A DNA stretch of 18,933 nt from an uncultured Eubacteriales bacterium. Its GTDB lineage: Bacteria > Bacillota_A > Clostridia > Lachnospirales > Lachnospiraceae. Within the stretch, counting starts at the first letter, position 1, and each line of letters opens with the position of its first letter. Position numbers and translations under genes: made by a program. This document shows, one piece after another, positions 1 to 7,023 of this stretch. Under the pieces are notes generated by a model. That model saw only the letters and a program-made list of their open reading frames with translations, ran no database searches and was not told the DNA's origin. Where the stretch lies: contig ONVT01000105.1 in the NCBI GenBank assembly GCA_900321365.1, positions 1-18,933 of the forward strand, given 5' to 3'.

Positions 1-81
1 ATGCTGGAACTCCAGGACCTGCATGACCTGTCCGTCAATCTCCAGTGTGAGACCGTTTCTGAAATCACCTGCTGAAATCAT
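1..81 (-). CDS. efp: Elongation factor P, N-terminal fragment (runs off the window)
   Basis: The reverse strand encodes MISAGDFRNGLTLEIDGQVM followed by QVLEFQH, 27 codons that run off the left edge of the window. The opening 'ISAGDFRNG' and the segment 'V-M-Q-V-L-E-F-Q-H' are characteristic of the KOW-like domain I of bacterial EF-P, which rescues ribosomes stalled on polyproline stretches. The modified tip residue of the family would follow shortly after and is not in the window. The ATG at 81 has an AGGAGG ribosome binding site 8 nt upstream. It is the last gene seen of a minus-strand run and lies 128 bp downstream of aroK. A separate promoter sits in that gap. Recognition rests on 27 residues, but they are highly typical. 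Confidence 0.9.
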   Translation of the reverse strand, partial: MISAGDFRNGLTLEIDGQVMQVLEFQH

Positions 82-145
82 ATCTGAATCCTCCTGACAT
101 TTCTTCTTTTCTGTTCTTCACACTGAAGTGAATCACGTTTTCACC

Positions 146-174
146 ATTCTAATATATCAGAGCGTGGAATTCAA
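146..174 (-). promoter_or_regulatory. Candidate sigma-A promoter for efp
   Basis: On the minus strand a -35 box TTGAAT (plus positions 169-174) is separated by exactly 17 bp from a -10 box TAGAAT (146-151), which matches TATAAT at five of six positions. The start of transcription would fall near 139, giving an efp leader of about 58 nt. The stretch is clearly more AT-rich than the flanking genes. The assignment is by consensus only. Confidence 0.55.
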
Positions 175-201
175 CCCTCACATCCATGCTGTCGCTACAC
201 A

Positions 202-216
202 GTTACAATTCAGGGG
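202..216. repeat. Half-copy of the inverted-repeat end found at 13401-13415, overlapping the aroK stop codon
   Basis: The plus-strand sequence GTTACAATTCAGGGG matches 14 of 15 bases of GTTACAGTTCAGGGG, the outward-reading right end of the 53-bp element upstream of pyrB. The aroK stop codon (TGA, plus positions 210-212) lies inside the match, so the repeat supplies the end of that gene. The following bases form a short GGGGC-GCT-GCCCC hairpin. The opposite arm of the element and any target duplication are not visible here, so this is either a decayed copy or, less likely, a chance match. Confidence 0.5.
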
Positions 217-737
217 CGCTGCCCCATTGCCGCGAGCTCCGCGGCCGCCTGGTGAAACCCCTTGTTGTCGTTCACGAACACGACATCCGCCGCCTCCAGG
301 TACAACGGCTCCCTCTCCGAGAGAATCCGTCGGATCTTCTCCTCAAGCGTCCCCTCCCCCTGGTGAAGGATCGGGCGCTTCGTATCTCTTGAAAGACGCT
401 CCTTCAGTGTTTCGATTCCCACCTTCAGGTAGATGACACAGCCGGCCTGGTGAAGAAGCGGCCGGTTCTCCGCCCTCAGGGGAAGCCCCCCGCCGACAGA
501 CAGGACGAACCTGTCCTCCCTTTGCGCAAGAGAGCGGATCGTCTGCGTCTCAAGAGACCGGAAATACTCCTCGCCCTTCACGGCAAAGATCTCATTGATC
601 GACATCCCCTCCGATTGCACGATCAGATCATCCGTATCCAGGAGAGGAACATGGAGAATCTTCGACACCGCCCTGCCCAGGCTGCTCTTCCCTGCTCCCA
701 TGAACCCGATCAGGATGATATTGTTTTTCTGACTCAC
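210..737 (-). CDS. aroK: Shikimate kinase
   Basis: Cytosolic enzyme that phosphorylates the 3-hydroxyl of shikimate with ATP, the fifth step of chorismate synthesis. The 175-residue protein has the normal size for the family. It shows a Walker A loop G-F-M-G-A-G-K-S at residues 11-18, the shikimate-binding DTDD near residue 35, the F-R pair within 'EEYFRSLE', the GGG loop in 'SVGGGLPL', and the lid arginine in 'TKRPIL'. I place the start at a GTG (735-737) with AGGAGG 6 nt upstream. An in-frame ATG at 758 would put that ribosome binding site inside the coding region, so it is unlikely. The gene follows yqeG by 44 nt and precedes efp. Its stop codon lies in a short repeat shared with the pyrB upstream region. 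The identification is firm; only the start is inferred. Confidence 0.95.
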   Translation of the reverse strand: MSQKNNIILIGFMGAGKSSLGRAVSKILHVPLLDTDDLIVQSEGMSINEIFAVKGEEYFRSLETQTIRSLAQREDRFVLSVGGGLPLRAENRPLLHQAGCVIYLKVGIETLKERLSRDTKRPILHQGEGTLEEKIRRILSEREPLYLEAADVVFVNDNKGFHQAAAELAAMGQRP

Positions 738-743
738 TGAATT

Positions 744-749
744 CCTCCT
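744..749 (-). promoter_or_regulatory. Ribosome binding site that fixes a GTG start for aroK
   Basis: The minus strand reads AGGAGG followed by AATTCA and GTG, a perfect Shine-Dalgarno sequence at 6-nt spacing. It lies within the longer reading frame that begins at ATG 758, which argues for the internal GTG as the true start. Confidence 0.7.
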
Positions 750-781
750 GACAGACACGCGGCCAGTGCCGCGCGATCTGA

Positions 782-1318
782 TTATTCCTGCGCATTTTCC
801 ATCTCATGCTCATTCGAAAAACGCTTCGAATGCCGGTACAGCCACAGGATCGGGCGCTCAAGAATCCGCTTGAGGACAATCTGGATCTCCTCCTTCGGAT
901 TGATGGGGAGCACCAGGATCGTCTTGAGCCCCATAAAGCTTCCTCCCCACAGGTCCGTAAAGATCTGATCCCCGACCACCAGCGTGTTTTCTTTGTCCGT
1001 TCCCATCAGCTCCATCGCCCTGCGGTATCCGCCGGACATGGGCTTGTGGGCAAGCCATACAATATGGACGTTCACATCCCTGTTGAACATCTCCACGCGC
1101 GGCCTCTTGTTGTTCGAGACCAGGCAGCACTCATAGCCGATCTCCCTGAGCCGCTTAAATAGCCGGACAGCCCTATCGTCCGCAGGTGCCCCGTGAGGAA
1201 CCAGTGTATTGTCGATATCGAAAATAATCCCGCGGTATCCCTCCTCATAGAGCCTCTCAAAGTCAATGCGGTATGTGGATGGGATCAGCTCGGAAGGAAA
1301 AAAAGGATTCTGCTTCAT
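782..1318 (-). CDS. yqeG: YqeG-family HAD IIIA-type phosphatase
   Basis: A 178-residue protein of the haloacid dehalogenase superfamily. Motif I is D-I-D-N-T-L at residues 34-39, with the two catalytic aspartates. Motif II is the SNN at about 69-71, the lysine of motif III is probably in 'LAHKP', and motif IV is 'VVGDQIFTD' near residue 114. Length and motif spacing fit the YqeG family of Bacillota, which is related to PgpP-type phosphatidylglycerophosphate phosphatases. The substrate here is not known. The ATG lies 2 nt after the polC stop codon, with a G-rich Shine-Dalgarno-like stretch inside the polC end, so translation is probably coupled to polC. Neighbourhood with shikimate-pathway genes is often seen for this family in Bacillota. 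Confidence 0.88.
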   Translation of the reverse strand: MKQNPFFPSELIPSTYRIDFERLYEEGYRGIIFDIDNTLVPHGAPADDRAVRLFKRLREIGYECCLVSNNKRPRVEMFNRDVNVHIVWLAHKPMSGGYRRAMELMGTDKENTLVVGDQIFTDLWGGSFMGLKTILVLPINPKEEIQIVLKRILERPILWLYRHSKRFSNEHEMENAQE

Positions 1319-1320
1319 GT

Positions 1321-4300
1321 TTACCCCGTTTCCATCAGGTCAAAGATGCTCAGCTGGTTCGACTCGGGCAGGCCTTCCAGAATATGGAACTTCACCAGCT
1401 TTTCAACAACGGTTTTCGGGCAGCCCGTCCGCTCCCGGAAGTTGTCCAGAGACAGGAACGGTCCATCCTTTACCGCCTCCATGATCGAGGCGGCGACATT
1501 GTCGCCGAGGCCGTCGATCTTATTCAGGCAAGGCATGATCTTTCCGTCAACGATGCACATCTTCGTGGCGCGGCACCGGGTCAGATCGATCTTCATGAAT
1601 TCGAACCCGCGTGCGTACATCTCCCGGACGACCTTCATCGCCTTGTACTGCTCCTGCTCCTTCGGCTGGATGCTGCCGGCGTCCTTCGCCTCATACTCCT
1701 CCATATGCCGCTTCAGGGCCTCCGGCCCCATACACATGAGTTCATAGTCGAAGCCCGGGGACCGGATCGAGAAATAGGCGGCATAGTAGGCCAGCGGCTC
1801 ATTGATCTTGAACCACGCGATCCTCCACGCCATCATGACATAAGCGGCCGCGTGCGCCTTCGGGAACATGTACTTGATCTTCTTGCAGGATCCGATGTAC
1901 CATTCCGGGACACCGTGCGAGCGCATCGCCTCTTCCCACTCCTTCGTCAGGCCTTTTCCCTTTCGCACCTTCTCCATAATGGAAAATGACAGCTCCGGGT
2001 CCATCCCCTTTCCGATCAGATAGACCATGATGTCGTCGCGCGTGCAGATCGCCGTAGAGATCGTGCAGGTGCCGGACATGATCAGGTCCTGCGCATTTCC
2101 CAGCCATACATCCGTTCCATGGGCGAGCCCGGCGATCCGGACCAGGTCGGAGAAATACTTCGGCTTCGTGTCCACAAGCATCTGGATCGCAAACTCCGTC
2201 CCGAACTCCGGAATCCCGAGGGAACCCAGCGGACAGCCCCCGATGTCCTCCGGTCTGATGCCGAGCGCATCCGTGTTCTGGAAAAGGCTCATCACCTTCC
2301 TGTCATCAAGCGGGATCTTCGTCGCCTGAACACCGGTCAGGTCCTCCAGCATGCGGATCATGGTCGGGTCATCGTGTCCGAGGATGTCCAGCTTCAGCAG
2401 GTTGTGGTCGATCTTATGGTAATCGAAATGCGTCGTGATCGTATTCTCGTCCGTCGGGGGATGCTGAACCGGCGTGAAGGTGTTGATCTCCTCCCCGTAG
2501 GGAAGGACGATGATGCCGCCCGGGTGCTGCCCGGTCGACTTCCTCACATCGGTGACGCCTTCCGACAGGCGCTCGATCTCAGACCGTCTCCTGTGCTGTC
2601 CTTTGTTCTCAAAATACTTCCGGACATAGCCGTATGCGGTCTTCGCGGCAAGGCCCGTCACGGTTCCCGCGCGGAAGGTCTGGCCGGCCCCGAAGATCAC
2701 CTCGGTATATTTGTGTGCCTTCGACTGGTACTCTCCCGAGAAGTTCAGGTCGATATCCGGCTCTTTGTTCCCCTTGAATCCGAGGAAGGTCTCGAAGGGG
2801 ATATCGAACCCGAGCTTGAGCATCTGCGTCCCGCACTCAGGGCACGCACGGTCGGGCATGTCGCAGCCGGCCATACCGTCAAACTGCCGCACCAGCTCAG
2901 ACTCGAAATCGGTATAATGGCATTGCGGGCAGAGGTAATGCGGATGGAGGGAATTCACCTCAGTGATTCCTGACAGGTACGCGACCAGGCTCGAACCGAC
3001 CGATCCTCTCGAGCCGACCAGGTATCCGTCCGCAACGCTCTTCCACACCAGCTTCTGCGCGATGATGTACATCACGGCAAACCCGTTGGAGATAATGGAA
3101 TTCAGCTCCTTCTCCAGCCTGTCCTCCACAACCTTCGGAAGGACATCCCCGTAGATTTCGTGCGCCTTGTCGTAGCACAGCCGCTTCAGCGTCTCATCCG
3201 AGTTCGGAATGACGGGGGCGCATTTGTCCGGACGGACAGGACTGAAGCGCCCGATGCTGTCCGCGATCCGGTTCGGATTGGTGATGACAACTTCCCTGGC
3301 CTTCTCCTCGCCGAGATACTCGAATTCCTGCAGCATCTCCTTCGTGGTGCGCAGGTAAAGGGGCGGCTGCTCTCCCTCGTCCTCAAAATCCGTCATCAGG
3401 ATCTCGCGGAAGATGGCGTCCTCCGGATTCAGAAAATGCACGTCGCAGGTGGCGACCACGGGTTTGCCGTACTGCTCGCCCAGCTGCACCACCGCCTTGT
3501 TGTAGTTCTTCAGGTCCTCCACCGTCTTCGGCTCATTCTTCAGGTTCCCGTTCTTGTCATAGCGGGGTACAGTCAGGAACATGTTGTTGCCGAGCGGCTG
3601 GATCTCCAGGTAATCGTAATAGTCCACCAGCTTCTTCAGCTCGCGGGACGTGGCGCCCCGCTCGATGGCCTGGAACAACTCGCCGGCTTCACAGGCAGAG
3701 CCGAGAATCAGTCCCTCCCGGTGGGCGCTCAGGAAGCTTCTCGGAAGCAGGGGCCGTCCGCCGTACATGTAATGCAGGTGCGACTCGGATACGCACCGGT
3801 ACAGGTTCACCCGGCCCGTTTCATTCTGAGCCAGCAGGATAATATGGTAATAGTGCAGATGCCGGATCTGTTCCTTAGTCGGGGCACAGCTTTCATTGAT
3901 CCCGGACAACTGCGTCAGGCCTCTGTCCTGCAGCATCGACACGAACTTCAGGAAGATCAGCGCGGTACACTCCGCGTCGTCTACGGCACGGTGATGGTGC
4001 CCGAGGGGCACATTCAAGGCCTTCGCCACCTGGTCCAGGCGGAAACGGGACAGGTTCGGCAGGAGACTGCGCGCGAGCGTCATGGTATCCACGGTCGTGA
4101 AATCATGGGGAATCCCCATCCGCTCACAGTTCTCCTCAATGAAGCTGATGTCGAAGGTCACGTTGTGTCCGGAGAGTGGCGCGCCTGAGCAGAACGCAAG
4201 GAAGCGCGGAAGGATCTTTTCGATCGGATCCGCGTCCATGACCATGGAATCATTGATGGAGGTGAGCTGTTCGATCCTGAACGGGATGGGCCTTTCAGGG

Positions 4301-5865
4301 TTCACGAACTCGGAGAACCGGTCCGTGATCTTCCCGTTTTCGATTTTTACCGCCCCGATCTCGATGATCCTGTCCGACACGGGTGAAAATCCCGTGGTAT
4401 CCAGGTCGAACACGACGAATGTCCCTTCAAATGACTGCGCGTCTTTTACGTTCACCACCGCCTGGACTTCATCGTCCACAAGGTAGGCCTCGCAGCCGTA
4501 GATCACCTTGAAATCCGAATCCCTCGGGACCGCGTGCCACGCGTCCGGAAGGGCCTGCACCCCGCCGTGATCCGTGATGGCGATGGCTTTGTGCCCCCAC
4601 CGCATGGCGGTCTTCACGATCTTGCCGACATCCGACACCGCGTCCATCCTGCTCATCTTCGTGTGGCAGTGAAGCTCGACGCGCTTTTCCGGTTCCTCAT
4701 CCACGCGGTGCGGAAAGAAGTTCGAGATCTTCTTCATGCCCGTCACGCTGCTGATAGAAAGCTCTCCGTCGAACCGGTCGATCGTGGCACTCCCCTTTAT
4801 CTTCAGGAACATGTCCTTTTTGACGTCCTCCAGGAACTCCTGTGACAGGGAGGCATCCAGGAACAGCTTCACGCTGATGGTGTCGGTTCTGTCCGTGACG
4901 TTCATCAGGATGATCGTCAGGTCCCTGCCCGCCTTCGTGTGAATCTGCCTGGTGTCGAGGGAGAGCACCTGCCCGCGGATCGTCACCGTGCCGATCGCTT
5001 CCGTGATGGATATGATCGAAGACGCGTCGTCGGAAAAATCCCTTCCGTACACGACATCCGGATTGGTGGACTGCCTGAGCTCTCTCTCCCGCACCGCTCC
5101 CTTCTTCGTATAACGGCTGTTTTTCTTCGACGCGCGTCCCGCTGCCTGGGAGAGACGTTTCTCCTGCCTGGGTGCAGGAGACGGACTTCCGTTTCCTGCA
5201 TCCGGTCCCTCAGAACCGTTTCCGGCTTCTGTCAGTACATCTGGTGTAATGTCCTCCGGGGCTGCCTGCATCCAGCTGCCTGCGCCCTCCCCGGCGTAAG
5301 ACAGAGGTTCTGACGGCATGGATGCTTCCGGAAGAGTTGATGAATCTTCCGCAGGGCCGGCCTTGCGGAAACAGACGGTGCATTTGAAATCCATACCGAA
5401 ACGTTCGGTAAAGATCTTGTCGAGAATCCGCTTGAGTTCATCCGAGTAGGATCTGGAGACAATGCTGTCTTCCAGGGTGACCAGGCAGGTTTCCTCGTCC
5501 GTAAACCGGATGTCGGCTCCCTTAAACAGCGTATAGATACACTTCTGGTATCCGCGAAGCTCATACAGGATCGAATTCCGGTAAACCTTCATCAGGTTTC
5601 TTGGCGTATACTGCGCGGACAGGTGGAACTGCTCGACGATCCTTGTCCGGAGTCCCTGACCGGCGGCAATCTCCTCATCCAGGGTTTTCTCGACCCGCTC
5701 GATCTCCCTCTTTCCGATCAGGCGGTCCGCGTCCAGATAAATCTTCAGCTGGGCGTCCTTCTGGTTCACGGCAACCTTCGTCACCATGGTGTGTTCCAGA
5801 AGACTTCCCAGCTCCCCGTCATCCGGTTCGACCATCGGGAAAACGTCAAAAAAAGCTTTTGTCAT
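1321..5865 (-). CDS. polC: DNA polymerase III alpha subunit, PolC type, with proofreading domain
   Basis: Replicative polymerase of low-GC-type Gram-positive bacteria, about 1514 residues and somewhat longer than usual. Order: N-terminal domain (1-165), a low-complexity Pro/Ser/Gly/Glu linker (about 168-261) that accounts for much of the extra length, an OB fold (about 290-385), and a PHP domain starting at H-C-H-T (about 399). A DEDDh exonuclease (about 482-645) is inserted in the PHP domain. The polymerase core has LVGSRGSVGSS (about 950), the catalytic PDIDLNFS (about 1036) and LDILGHDD (about 1159). A four-cysteine zinc site (CPQC and CPEC) sits near 980-1012. Exonuclease motif I reads D-L-D where D-x-E is normal. 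The ATG at 5865 is preferred because GAGGA lies 5 nt upstream; an ATG four codons earlier has only a poor site. It lies 70 nt downstream of ispG and is probably cotranscribed with yqeG. Confidence 0.97.
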   Translation of the reverse strand: MTKAFFDVFPMVEPDDGELGSLLEHTMVTKVAVNQKDAQLKIYLDADRLIGKREIERVEKTLDEEIAAGQGLRTRIVEQFHLSAQYTPRNLMKVYRNSILYELRGYQKCIYTLFKGADIRFTDEETCLVTLEDSIVSRSYSDELKRILDKIFTERFGMDFKCTVCFRKAGPAEDSSTLPEASMPSEPLSYAGEGAGSWMQAAPEDITPDVLTEAGNGSEGPDAGNGSPSPAPRQEKRLSQAAGRASKKNSRYTKKGAVRERELRQSTNPDVVYGRDFSDDASSIISITEAIGTVTIRGQVLSLDTRQIHTKAGRDLTIILMNVTDRTDTISVKLFLDASLSQEFLEDVKKDMFLKIKGSATIDRFDGELSISSVTGMKKISNFFPHRVDEEPEKRVELHCHTKMSRMDAVSDVGKIVKTAMRWGHKAIAITDHGGVQALPDAWHAVPRDSDFKVIYGCEAYLVDDEVQAVVNVKDAQSFEGTFVVFDLDTTGFSPVSDRIIEIGAVKIENGKITDRFSEFVNPERPIPFRIEQLTSINDSMVMDADPIEKILPRFLAFCSGAPLSGHNVTFDISFIEENCERMGIPHDFTTVDTMTLARSLLPNLSRFRLDQVAKALNVPLGHHHRAVDDAECTALIFLKFVSMLQDRGLTQLSGINESCAPTKEQIRHLHYYHIILLAQNETGRVNLYRCVSESHLHYMYGGRPLLPRSFLSAHREGLILGSACEAGELFQAIERGATSRELKKLVDYYDYLEIQPLGNNMFLTVPRYDKNGNLKNEPKTVEDLKNYNKAVVQLGEQYGKPVVATCDVHFLNPEDAIFREILMTDFEDEGEQPPLYLRTTKEMLQEFEYLGEEKAREVVITNPNRIADSIGRFSPVRPDKCAPVIPNSDETLKRLCYDKAHEIYGDVLPKVVEDRLEKELNSIISNGFAVMYIIAQKLVWKSVADGYLVGSRGSVGSSLVAYLSGITEVNSLHPHYLCPQCHYTDFESELVRQFDGMAGCDMPDRACPECGTQMLKLGFDIPFETFLGFKGNKEPDIDLNFSGEYQSKAHKYTEVIFGAGQTFRAGTVTGLAAKTAYGYVRKYFENKGQHRRRSEIERLSEGVTDVRKSTGQHPGGIIVLPYGEEINTFTPVQHPPTDENTITTHFDYHKIDHNLLKLDILGHDDPTMIRMLEDLTGVQATKIPLDDRKVMSLFQNTDALGIRPEDIGGCPLGSLGIPEFGTEFAIQMLVDTKPKYFSDLVRIAGLAHGTDVWLGNAQDLIMSGTCTISTAICTRDDIMVYLIGKGMDPELSFSIMEKVRKGKGLTKEWEEAMRSHGVPEWYIGSCKKIKYMFPKAHAAAYVMMAWRIAWFKINEPLAYYAAYFSIRSPGFDYELMCMGPEALKRHMEEYEAKDAGSIQPKEQEQYKAMKVVREMYARGFEFMKIDLTRCRATKMCIVDGKIMPCLNKIDGLGDNVAASIMEAVKDGPFLSLDNFRERTGCPKTVVEKLVKFHILEGLPESNQLSIFDLMETG

Positions 5866-5935
5866 AGATATCCTCATCCCGTCCGCAGATTCCCGCAGAC
5901 CGGCAAAAGACGCAGTGTGAATCCTTTGTCATGCG

Positions 5936-6994
5936 TCAATCGTTCCAGTGATCCAGCTCATATTTCAGGGTATCGAGGATCTGATCCTCCGGAACTTTCC
6001 TGAGCACTTCTCCGCGCCGGAACACAAGTCCCTCCCCGATACCGCCGGCAATCCCGATGTCCGCCTCTCTTGCCTCGCCGGGACCATTGACCACACAGCC
6101 CATCACGGCGACCTTGATGTCCAGAGGATATTCCCGTACCATATCCTCCACGCGGCCGGCCAGGGTAATCAGGTCAATCTGGGTCCGTCCGCAGGTCGGA
6201 CAGGAAACCACTTCGATTCCTCCCTCCCTCAGTCCAAGCGTCCGAAGGATCAGCTTCGCGCTGTCAATCTCCTCCACCGGATCCCCGGTCAGGGATACGC
6301 GGATGGTATCCCCGATTCCCTTTGAGAGTATCAGCGCCAGTCCGATCGCGGACTTGATGTTCCCTGAGCGGACCGTCCCCGCCTCCGTGATGCCGACATG
6401 GAGCGGATAATCGCTGCACTGTGCAAACAGCTCATAGGCACTGGCGCACATCAGGACATCAGAGGACTTGATCGACACAACCAGGTTGTCATACTCCATC
6501 GCCTCGATCCGCCTGCATTTTTCCAGAGCACTCTCCACCAGTCCCTGCGCGGTGACGCCGCCGTACTTTTTCAGGATCTCCTTCTCAAGCGATCCTGAAT
6601 TCACGCCGACCCTGATCGGGATGCCGCGCTTTTTCGCGGCGTCCACAACGGCGCGCACTCTCTCATCCGCCCCGATGTTCCCCGGATTGATCCGGATCTT
6701 GTCCGCGCCGTTTTCTATGGCGGCAACCGCCAGACGGTAATCAAAATGAATGTCCGCGATCAGCGGGATATGGATCTGGCTGCGGATCCTGTCAAGCGCC
6801 TCAGCCGCCTCCATGGTCGGCACCGTGCAGCGGACAAGCTCACAGCCCGCCCGTTCGAGCCTGAGAATCTGGGAGACGGTCGCCTCCACATCCTCGGTCT
6901 TTGTATTGGTCATGGACTGGATCAGGATCCTGTTCCCTCCGCCGATGGCGCGGTCGCCGATTCTGACCGTCCTGGTCTGTTCTCTTGTCGTCAT
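5936..6994 (-). CDS. ispG: 4-hydroxy-3-methylbut-2-en-1-yl diphosphate synthase (flavodoxin-type)
   Basis: Iron-sulfur enzyme of the MEP isoprenoid pathway that reductively converts MEcPP to HMBPP. The 352-residue protein begins with '[20 protein letters not shown]', typical of the N-terminal TIM barrel. It carries the three cluster cysteines in C-P-T-C-G-R (residues 265 and 268) and G-C-V-V-N-G-P-G-E (300), with the conserved glutamate at 307. This is the short bacterial form with no inserted domain. A GGAG lies 8 nt before the ATG at 6994; the reading frame stays open to a GTG at 7003, which is too close to that site. It follows ppk by about 30 nt and precedes polC. The ispG-polC order is common in Clostridia; the ppk upstream of it is less expected. 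Confidence 0.97.
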   Translation of the reverse strand: MTTREQTRTVRIGDRAIGGGNRILIQSMTNTKTEDVEATVSQILRLERAGCELVRCTVPTMEAAEALDRIRSQIHIPLIADIHFDYRLAVAAIENGADKIRINPGNIGADERVRAVVDAAKKRGIPIRVGVNSGSLEKEILKKYGGVTAQGLVESALEKCRRIEAMEYDNLVVSIKSSDVLMCASAYELFAQCSDYPLHVGITEAGTVRSGNIKSAIGLALILSKGIGDTIRVSLTGDPVEEIDSAKLILRTLGLREGGIEVVSCPTCGRTQIDLITLAGRVEDMVREYPLDIKVAVMGCVVNGPGEAREADIGIAGGIGEGLVFRRGEVLRKVPEDQILDTLKYELDHWND

Positions 6995-7023
6995 AACATA
7001 CACTCCAAAAGCCGGTCAGATCT

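Noticed and set aside
3160..4188. A 342-codon open frame on the plus strand opposite polC
   Set aside because: It lies wholly antisense to well-conserved polC sequence, has no recognisable domain, and has the Arg/His/Gln/Leu-rich composition of shadow frames in GC-rich genes.
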